Origin: Paraburkholderia edwinii
Lineage (GTDB): Bacteria; Pseudomonadota; Gammaproteobacteria; Burkholderiales; Burkholderiaceae
Direction: 5' to 3'
Length of the DNA: 64,000 nucleotides
Assembly: GCF_019428685.1 (NCBI RefSeq)
Contig: NZ_CP080095.1
Coordinates: forward strand, 248,001-312,000
Positions 58,974-64,000 of the stretch are shown here, in pieces. Below the pieces are notes generated by a model that saw nothing but the letters and a program-made list of their open reading frames with translations, was not told the origin of the DNA and searched no databases. The first letter of the stretch is position 1. Each line of letters opens with the position of its first letter. The position numbers were made by a program, and so were the translations under genes.

Positions 58974-59469
58974 AACGGAAGTCTCCCTGGAAAGTCGTTC
59001 CGATTTATCCACGAACTTTCTCGAAGTGCAAGACGAACTGCAGCGTCGCACATTCGCGGCAGGGCCGTTGTCGTTCGGGCATGATTTTTATTCGCCGTTT
59101 GCCACATGCGACCGTGCTTTTTCGCCAATCACTTCAATGACTTTGTGTGCGTTGCATCAAGTATCGTTAAAGCGTTTAGCCAGTCACTTAATTGCATGTC
59201 CGCGTAAACGAGAATATTGGCCGCAGACGATTGTCGGACAAAGCGGTCGAGTCGAATCGGTCCAGCAGTCGCGATTAAATATGCATCTTTTTCCCGGTGG
59301 CATTCACGTGCGTCACCGCACGAATGAAGCTGCGACAATCCGCCGCTATTGCAATCGCACACAAGTCATGCTTGTGATTCCACGTAGTTCTTCTAAATTC
59401 GAAAGTGCGGGTATCCCCCTGAAGTTAAATACATAGCTAACCTGAGTATTAACCCGCACGGAGGTGTTT
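58974..59469. other. Intergenic 500 bp, nothing recognised
   Basis: No gene is seen. The last 60 bp before 59470 are AT-rich and likely carry the promoter of the small exported protein (TTAAATACATAGC and nearby). Confidence 0.4.
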
Positions 59470-59805
59470 ATGAAGATGCGCGTCGCGGTTCTCTTTGCTA
59501 TGGCAGCTTTCGCAGCTGCATCTGCCGCCCAGGCCCAGGACCTGAAGCCTCAACAAACTGTGCAATTGAAGGCCAATGCGTATGGCTGTCTGTCGAAGGA
59601 CAAGCTCGACGCGGTGCGCCAGCACGAGCAGGCCGGCGAGCAGCAGAAAATGCAGGAGTTTTTCTCAGGCTTCCAATGCCTGTCCACTCCTGAAAACGCG
59701 ACTTTCCGCATCGTGCGTGTCGATGGACACGACGTCGAATTCGTCAACGCGGCGAATAGCGACACTGAAGGCCTCTGGACCAACGATCATTTCATCAAGC
59801 AATAG
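59470..59805 (+). CDS. Small exported protein of unknown function
   Basis: A 111-aa protein from ATG 59470 (GGAGG five bases upstream). It has a typical signal peptide (MKMRVAVLFAMAAFAAASAA, cleavage after AQA) and a mature part of about 90 residues with two Cys (ANAYGCLSKDKLDAV, FSGFQCLSTPENATF) that could form one disulfide. No family recognised. Two hairpins follow it, the second a very strong terminator. Confidence 0.75.
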   Translation: MKMRVAVLFAMAAFAAASAAQAQDLKPQQTVQLKANAYGCLSKDKLDAVRQHEQAGEQQKMQEFFSGFQCLSTPENATFRIVRVDGHDVEFVNAANSDTEGLWTNDHFIKQ

Positions 59806-60077
59806 TGGGTTTTCACCCGACGCTTTGTCGGATAAATCCAGACAGTGACGGTCTTTAGAAGACCGAACAAGGTTTTGCGTACCCGAAAACGGCTGGGCGA
59901 TAATCGCCCAGCCGTTTTACTTTTGCTCACCTTCACGCAACACCGGAATACCTGTTCGCCACCTGCAACGCGCACGAGTTGGCTTAAATCCTCCATCAGC
60001 GCGTAGAACGCCTGGCCGCACTTGCGTTCACGTCTCGCCATCTCGCTGTCATACCGCGTCGGCAGATTCGGTATCAT
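59787..60077 (-). CDS. Small protein; C-terminus runs through a terminator, possible frameshift
   Basis: ATG 60077 with a strong GGAGG upstream opens a frame beginning MIPNLPTRYDSEMARRERKC, then GQAFYALMEDLSQLVRVAGG. That part looks like a genuine helical protein. The frame then continues for ~45 codons through the strong terminator hairpin and into the neighbouring gene on the other strand, which is odd. A frame change near 59.95 kb would give GIPVLREGEQK and a TAA directly before the hairpin, a far more natural end. So either a frameshift or an unusual C-terminus is present. Confidence 0.5.
   Translation of the reverse strand: MIPNLPTRYDSEMARRERKCGQAFYALMEDLSQLVRVAGGEQVFRCCVKVSKSKTAGRLSPSRFRVRKTLFGLLKTVTVWIYPTKRRVKTHYCLMK
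59849..59865 (+). terminator. Small hairpin downstream of the exported-protein gene
   Basis: CGGTCTT-TAG-AAGACCG, a 7-bp perfect stem, is followed by AACAAGGTTTTG. A weak terminator at best. Confidence 0.4.
59886..59918 (+). terminator. Strong bidirectional intrinsic terminator
   Basis: A 15-bp perfect stem AAAACGGCTGGGCGA / TCGCCCAGCCGTTTT around TAA, followed by TTTTACTTTT on the plus strand. It ends transcription from the exported-protein gene and can act on the opposite strand too. Confidence 0.9.
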
Positions 60078-60334
60078 CACGCTCCTCCCGCCTTTCGATC
60101 CGGTGTCAAACCGATGCGTCGCGCGGCACGCCCATTGCTTCATCTCACATCATAGGAAGCTGAGTGCGTTGTACGGCAAGCGAAGACATCCGTCCTCGCC
60201 GCGCTTCGGCAAAAACCGTTTCATCGGCGAGACGCGCGTGACGCGCGACAGAAGGCAGTATCAAAATGGCACGCTACTACGGCCCCGAATCACTCTTTAC
60301 TCTCCGGTCCTCGTTTGCGGGACCGGGACTCTCC

Positions 60335-60913
60335 ATGGCGCTCAAATCGACAATCTATAAGGCCGAACTGCAGATCGCCGACATGGATCGGCACTACTAC
60401 GCCGACCATTCGCTGACCATCGCCCTGCATCCGTCCGAAACCGCCGAGCGGATGATGGTCCGCGTTGCTGCGTTCGCCCTGTTCGCCCAGGAACGGCTCG
60501 AGTTCTGCAAAGGCCTCTCTGACACGGACGAACCCGATCTCTGGCAGAAAGATCTGACCGGCGCGATCGAAACGTGGATCGATATCGGCCAGCCCGACGA
60601 GCGGCGCATCGCGAAAGCGAGCGGCCGCGCAAACGAGGTCATCGTGATCGCGTATGGCGGCCGGACCTCCGACATCTGGTGGCAAGGCGTGCGCGGCAAG
60701 GTCGAGCGGTTGCGCAATGTGACGGTCTGGTCGCTTGGCGAAGATGTCGCAGCGGCGCTCGGCGCGCTCGCGGCAAGAACGATGCGTCTGCAATGCACGG
60801 TGCAGGATGGCGCCGCGTGGCTCGGCAGCGCCGACGCCGATGCGGTGCCGATCGAATGGACGGTGTTGAAGGGCGCAGCGGACGCGCGGTCGGTTTCGCA
60901 GGGCGCGAAGTGA
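60335..60913 (+). CDS. yaeQ: YaeQ family protein
   Basis: A 192-aa protein from ATG 60335 beginning MALKSTIYKAELQIADMDRH, with HSLTIALHPSETAERMMVRV and KASGRANEVIVIAYGGRTSD. These are hallmark blocks of the YaeQ family, whose fold is PD-(D/E)XK nuclease-like but whose role is poorly known. An in-frame extension to 60266 is not supported. It is followed by a weak hairpin and a convergent VOC gene. Confidence 0.92.
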   Translation: MALKSTIYKAELQIADMDRHYYADHSLTIALHPSETAERMMVRVAAFALFAQERLEFCKGLSDTDEPDLWQKDLTGAIETWIDIGQPDERRIAKASGRANEVIVIAYGGRTSDIWWQGVRGKVERLRNVTVWSLGEDVAAALGALAARTMRLQCTVQDGAAWLGSADADAVPIEWTVLKGAADARSVSQGAK

Positions 60914-60949
60914 AATGAAGTAAGTGAGGCTGATCGCCTGGGCACCGGC

Positions 60950-60972
60950 GCCGACGTGGGCGTCGGCCTTTA
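60950..60972 (+). terminator. Hairpin between yaeQ and the VOC-family gene
   Basis: GCCGACG-TGGG-CGTCGGC, followed by CTTTAC. A GC-rich hairpin with a poor U tract, in a 56-bp convergent gap. Confidence 0.45.
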
Positions 60973-61395
60973 CAGCGACGTCGTCCGCGCCGCGTCCGGC
61001 GGCCCCTTCAGCTCGACCATATTGCCTTCCGGATCAAACAGGTACAGCGACGGCCCGAACCCGTCCGCGCCGTAACGCACCGCTTTTTCGCCGATGCGCG
61101 CGCCACGCTCGATCAGATGGGCCTCGAGCGCCGCTTCGTCGAACGGTTCGACGCGCAGACACAGGTGGTCCATATTCCGGCCTGCGGTGGGCGGTCCGCT
61201 ATCCGGACGGTCGATCTTCGCGCCGACCTGCAACAGATCGATCAGCGAGCGGCCGGCGCGCAACTGGGTCAATCCGATGTCGCGTTGTTCCTTCTCGACG
61301 CTGCAACCGAGCGCGTCGCAATAGAAGCGCGTCATCGCGTCGACGTCTTCGACCCTGATTACGACGTGGTCAATCTCGCGGATGTGAAACTTCAT
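60970..61395 (-). CDS. VOC-superfamily (glyoxalase/bleomycin-resistance-like) protein
   Basis: A 141-aa protein from ATG 61395 with GAGG upstream. A single VOC module: IREIDHVVIRVEDVDAMTRF with the metal-binding His, FYCDALGCSVEKEQRD, MDHLCLRVEP with a second His, and SLYLFDPEGNMVELKGP with the Glu. These metal ligands make a metal-dependent isomerase, lyase or dioxygenase possible. The substrate is unknown. A much longer in-frame extension to 62004 is spurious. Confidence 0.9.
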   Translation of the reverse strand: MKFHIREIDHVVIRVEDVDAMTRFYCDALGCSVEKEQRDIGLTQLRAGRSLIDLLQVGAKIDRPDSGPPTAGRNMDHLCLRVEPFDEAALEAHLIERGARIGEKAVRYGADGFGPSLYLFDPEGNMVELKGPPDAARTTSL

Positions 61396-61569
61396 GATTG
61401 CCGCCTCTTCAACTGGTTTGGAGCCGTGATGAAGAGTGTAGGGGATAGGCGGGAGGGCCGGGCGCAGCAGGGCAAAATGGGAAGATGACTTGCCGGAGAA
61501 CGCCGCCGCACACGGGACACGACCGCCCGGATACCAGCAACCGCAGGACCGCCACGAAACGTATGGACG

Positions 61570-61596
61570 AAAAAAAGCCCGCTGATTTGAGCGGGC
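61570..61596 (-). terminator. Intrinsic terminator of the putative sRNA
   Basis: GCCCGCT-CAAATC-AGCGGGC followed by seven T residues on the minus strand, a textbook rho-independent terminator and the likely Hfq-binding tail. Confidence 0.85.
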
Positions 61597-61630
61597 TGAA
61601 TCCATATCAGGAGGAGACATGGAGGAGACA
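61570..61630 (-). ncRNA. Putative trans-acting sRNA with twin anti-Shine-Dalgarno motifs
   Basis: On the minus strand a transcript starting near 61630 would read GTCTCCTCCATGTCTCCTCC. This places two copies of TCTCCTCC, complementary to ribosome-binding sites, in a likely single-stranded 5' part. It ends with a perfect GCCCGCT / AGCGGGC hairpin followed by TTTTTTT. A near-consensus sigma-70 promoter precedes it. The layout matches C/U-rich regulatory RNAs known in Burkholderia and alphaproteobacteria that pair with mRNA Shine-Dalgarno regions. Length about 60 nt. It lies between divergent ada and VOC genes and overlaps neither. Identity as an RNA gene is an inference from promoter, motif and terminator together. 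Confidence 0.72.
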
Positions 61631-61636
61631 GGAATC

Positions 61637-61665
61637 ACTATACACAACGGCCTACCGCGACGCAA
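61637..61665 (-). promoter_or_regulatory. Sigma-70 promoter of the putative sRNA
   Basis: On the minus strand TTGCGT (61665-61660) and TATAGT (61642-61637) are separated by exactly 17 bp. Transcription should start at about 61629-61630, just before the C/U-rich motifs. Confidence 0.7.
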
Positions 61666-61877
61666 TAACTTTTTAAGGGAAAACCCGATGTTGTGTCGTT
61701 TTGCCACATTGGCATAAGGACGGCGCTTCCGCCCCCAATAATTGGGAAGCGCAGGGAAGCCCCGGCCTGTGTCCAGCCGGGCAGCGACCGCGCAATGACA
61801 CAGCAAGAAGCGGAGCGTAGTGTGTCGACGTGCGCCGTAATCTGGGAACCGTCGAAACCTGTCCACGAGCGCTAACG

Positions 61878-63071
61878 ATGAAAACCGCATACTCCACCGA
61901 ATCCGACCGTTGGGCCGCCGTCGCGAGCCACGACGCGCAGGCGGACGGCGCCTTTTTCTACGCCGTGAAGACGACCGGCGTGTTCTGCCGCCCGTCGTGC
62001 TCATCGCGCCAGCCGCGCCGCGAGAACGTCGAATTCTTCGCGACCCAGGACGCCGCGCGCGCCGCCGGCTACCGCGACTGCAAGCGCTGTCAGCCGGGCG
62101 GTCTGCCGCGCGAGATGGACATCGTCAATCGCGCGTGCGCGGTGCTCGATGCGGACCCGCAGCAGCGGCTGACGCTCGCCCAGCTGAGCGACGCGGTGCA
62201 TGTGAGCCCGTTCCATCTGCAACGACTTTTCAAGCGCGTGGTCGGCGTGTCGCCGCGCCAGTATCAGGCCGCGCAGCGCGGCGCGGCGCTGCGCGACGCG
62301 CTCAAGCGGGGCACCAACGTCACGCGCGCCACGGTCGACGCCGGCTTCAGCTCGCCGTCGCGCATGTACGACACCGCGCCGGCTGAACTCGGCATGGCGC
62401 CGTCCGCGTATCGCCGCAAGGGCGCGGGCCTCGTCGTGCGCCATGCGAGCGCATCGACGCCGCTCGGCACCGTGCTCGTCGCGGCCACCGATCGCGGGAT
62501 CTGCAAGATCGCGTTCGGCGACGACCGGGCCGAACTCGTCGACGGACTCCGTGAGGAATTCGCGAACGCCGAACTCGTCGAGGATGCGGCACGGCTCGCC
62601 CCGTTCGTCGCGCAAATCGATGCGTACCTGCGTGGCTCGGAGCAGCGCGTCGACCTGCCGCTCGACATCGCGCCGACAGCGTTCCAGCAGCGCGTCTGGG
62701 ACGCGCTGCGTCGGATTCCGTACGGCGAGACGCGCAGCTACTCGGAGATCGCGGAAGCGGTCGGCTCGCCGCAGGCCGTGCGGGCGGTCGCCGGCGCGTG
62801 CGCATCTAACCCGGTGGCGCTGGCGATTCCGTGCCATCGCGTGCTGCATAAGGACGGGTCGTTGAGCGGCTATCGCTGGGGCGCGGAGCGCAAGGCGGCG
62901 CTGCTCGATGCAGAACGGCAGCACGGCGACGGCGCATCGCATGCGGCGCCGGCGAACGGCAAATCGACAAGCGGCGCGTCCACGGCTGCCGCCACTCGCG
63001 GCAGGGCAACCTCAAACGCAACCGCAACCCGCCAATCAAACCAAACCGCCGACCTGGGCCACGCCGCTTGA
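61878..63071 (+). CDS. ada: Bifunctional Ada regulator / O6-methylguanine-DNA methyltransferase
   Basis: Ada (397 aa from ATG 61878) repairs methylphosphotriesters and O6-methylguanine by suicide transfer and activates the adaptive response. Domains: the N-terminal zinc Ada domain (about 1-80) with GVFCRPSCSSR (methyl acceptor Cys at about 36) and YRDCKRCQPGG; an AraC HTH (about 90-185, LAQLSDAVHVSPFHLQRLFK); the methyltransferase domain (about 195-350) with IPCHRVLHKDGSLSGYRWG, acceptor Cys at about 319. The C-terminal ~50 residues are a low-complexity Ala/Thr/Ser tail. Its stop overlaps the next gene by four bases, so the repair pair is co-translated. Confidence 0.95.
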   Translation: MKTAYSTESDRWAAVASHDAQADGAFFYAVKTTGVFCRPSCSSRQPRRENVEFFATQDAARAAGYRDCKRCQPGGLPREMDIVNRACAVLDADPQQRLTLAQLSDAVHVSPFHLQRLFKRVVGVSPRQYQAAQRGAALRDALKRGTNVTRATVDAGFSSPSRMYDTAPAELGMAPSAYRRKGAGLVVRHASASTPLGTVLVAATDRGICKIAFGDDRAELVDGLREEFANAELVEDAARLAPFVAQIDAYLRGSEQRVDLPLDIAPTAFQQRVWDALRRIPYGETRSYSEIAEAVGSPQAVRAVAGACASNPVALAIPCHRVLHKDGSLSGYRWGAERKAALLDAERQHGDGASHAAPANGKSTSGASTAAATRGRATSNATATRQSNQTADLGHAA

Positions 63072-63982
63072 GCACCCAAAACAACATCGAACTCGAACTA
63101 CCGTTCAAAGCACCGTACGACTGGCCGCGCACGCTGCGCTTCTTCTCGGGCCGCGCAACACCAGGGGTCGAAGCAGTCGAAGAGGGCGCGTACCGGCGCG
63201 CGATCGAATGGGCCGGCGACAGCGGCACGCTGCAGGTCACGCAGCATCCGAAGAAGCGCTGCCTCGTCGCGACCATCGACGGCGCCGCCGCGCGCCATGC
63301 AGATTCGCTCGTCGAACCGATCTCGCGCATGTTCGACCTGCGCGCCGATCCGCGCGCGATCGGCGCGGCGCTTTCCGCGGATCCGTGGCTCGCGCCGCTC
63401 GTCGACGCGGCGCCCGGTCTGCGTGTGCCGGGCGCGTGGTCGGGCTTCGAACTGGTCGTGCGCGCAATCGTCGGCCAGCAGGTCAGCGTGAAAGCCGCGA
63501 CGACGATCATCGGCCGGCTCGTCGAGCGCGCCGGCAAACGTATCGAAGACCATCCGCACGAACGCACCGCGTGGCGTTTTCCGACACCGGCCGCGCTGGC
63601 GTCCGTCGATCTCGCGCAGATCGGCATGCCTGGCAAGCGTGTTGCCGCACTGCAAGGTTTCGCGCAGGCAGTCGCGACCGGCGCGGTGCCGCTCGACGAC
63701 CCCACCGCCGACGCCGCGGCGCTGCGCGCCGCGCTGCTCGCGCTGCCCGGCATCGGACCGTGGACCGTCGAATACGTCGCAATGCGCGCATGGCGCGACG
63801 CCGATGCGTGGCCCGCATGGGATCTGGTACTGATGCAATCGATCGCCGCGCGCGACCCGGCGCTGGTCCGCCCGACCCAGCAGCGCACGCGCACCGATGC
63901 GTGGCGGCCGTGGCGCGCGTATGCCGCGATGCACCTGTGGAATGAAGTTACGGACCGGATGGGCGCCGCGCGGGGCGGATAG
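63068..63982 (+). CDS. alkA: AlkA-type DNA-3-methyladenine glycosylase
   Basis: A 304-aa base-excision glycosylase that removes alkylated purines. The start is a TTG overlapping the ada stop (TTGA). The N-terminal AlkA_N domain has FKAPYDWPRTLRFFSGRATP. The helix-hairpin-helix is LLALPGIGPWTVEYVAMRAW (about 223-242), followed by the catalytic Asp in AWPAWDLVL (about 252). GQQVSVKAATTIIGRLV is also typical. It forms the adaptive-response operon with ada. The stop lies 18 bp before the window end. Confidence 0.93.
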   Translation: MSTQNNIELELPFKAPYDWPRTLRFFSGRATPGVEAVEEGAYRRAIEWAGDSGTLQVTQHPKKRCLVATIDGAAARHADSLVEPISRMFDLRADPRAIGAALSADPWLAPLVDAAPGLRVPGAWSGFELVVRAIVGQQVSVKAATTIIGRLVERAGKRIEDHPHERTAWRFPTPAALASVDLAQIGMPGKRVAALQGFAQAVATGAVPLDDPTADAAALRAALLALPGIGPWTVEYVAMRAWRDADAWPAWDLVLMQSIAARDPALVRPTQQRTRTDAWRPWRAYAAMHLWNEVTDRMGAARGG

Positions 63983-64000
63983 CACCGGTTAGTTGAGATC

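Larger units (their letters stand above)
61396..61877. other. Intergenic 480 bp holding a small-RNA gene
   Basis: Apart from the small RNA and its promoter listed separately, no gene is supported. The right part (61.68-61.87 kb) probably carries the ada promoter; an Ada box could not be defined by eye. Confidence 0.5.

Noticed and set aside
59004..59013. TTATCCACG resembling a DnaA box
   Set aside because: One mismatch to consensus, isolated and 7 kb from dnaA; likely chance.
61396..62004. N-terminal extension of the VOC gene to 344 codons
   Set aside because: The added 200 residues are Arg-rich, cross the sRNA locus and the ada 5' region, and the VOC domain starts right after ATG 61395 with a ribosome-binding site.
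62001..62942. Minus-strand frame opposite ada
   Set aside because: Arg/Ala-rich shadow in very high GC sequence.

Overview
This window comes from a chromosome of a Burkholderiaceae bacterium, most likely Paraburkholderia or Caballeronia. That assignment rests on the gene order gyrB-dnaN-dnaA / rpmH-rnpA-yidD-yidC-mnmE, the high GC of the core genes and the familiar DnaA, GyrB and YidC sequences. It is an inference from gene content, not a database result. The right-hand 18 kb (about 45.96-64 kb) is the replication-origin neighbourhood and ordinary core genome. The left-hand 45.5 kb is an accessory, defence-rich island that ends in a decayed tyrosine integrase a few hundred bases from the 3' end of gyrB.

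Island layout, left to right. (1) 1-4.0 kb: a 5'-truncated SF2 helicase followed by an unrecognised 342-residue protein with one hydrophobic segment. (2) 4.1-12.6 kb, minus strand: a complete type I Zorya anti-phage system, zorA-zorB-zorC-zorD. ZorA/ZorB form a MotAB-like proton-driven membrane motor, ZorC is the EH-signature protein, and ZorD is a SNF2 translocase with a C-terminal Mrr-type nuclease domain. (3) 12.6-14.2 kb: a gene-poor spacer. (4) 14.2-22.5 kb, plus strand: a complete jetABCD operon of Wadjet type II (DUF2397, DUF2398, SMC-like ATPase, DUF2399 Toprim), an anti-plasmid system. (5) 22.8-27.9 kb: an orphan Mrr-like nuclease, an HNH nuclease, a zinc-finger protein, and GST, AraC and YdcF-type genes that look like ordinary metabolism or regulation. 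(6) 28.2-32.6 kb: a type VI secretion effector module with a PAAR spike protein, a probable peptidoglycan hydrolase, and a row of exported or membrane proteins (two tandem paralogues, one LprI-like) that are good immunity candidates. (7) 33.2-36.7 kb: a SymE-type toxin, a multipass membrane protein and a HipA-like kinase with a translationally coupled partner. (8) 36.8-44.5 kb: an IS21 istB fossil and a type I restriction-modification operon hsdRMS with an appended Mrr nuclease. (9) 44.6-45.9 kb: a multiply frameshifted integrase and a repeat cluster resembling an IS21-type terminus.

The core part holds gyrB, dnaN and dnaA on the minus strand, then rpmH, rnpA, yidD, yidC and mnmE on the plus strand. 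The dnaA-rpmH gap carries a consensus DnaA box and is the best oriC candidate. To the right lie an XRE-type regulator, a LysE exporter, several small proteins, yaeQ, a VOC-family protein, and the alkylation-repair pair ada-alkA.

Non-protein highlights are a probable small RNA at about 61.57-61.63 kb (minus strand) with two C/U-rich anti-Shine-Dalgarno motifs, its own sigma-70 promoter and terminator, and several strong intrinsic terminators. No CRISPR array, rRNA or intact tRNA was seen.
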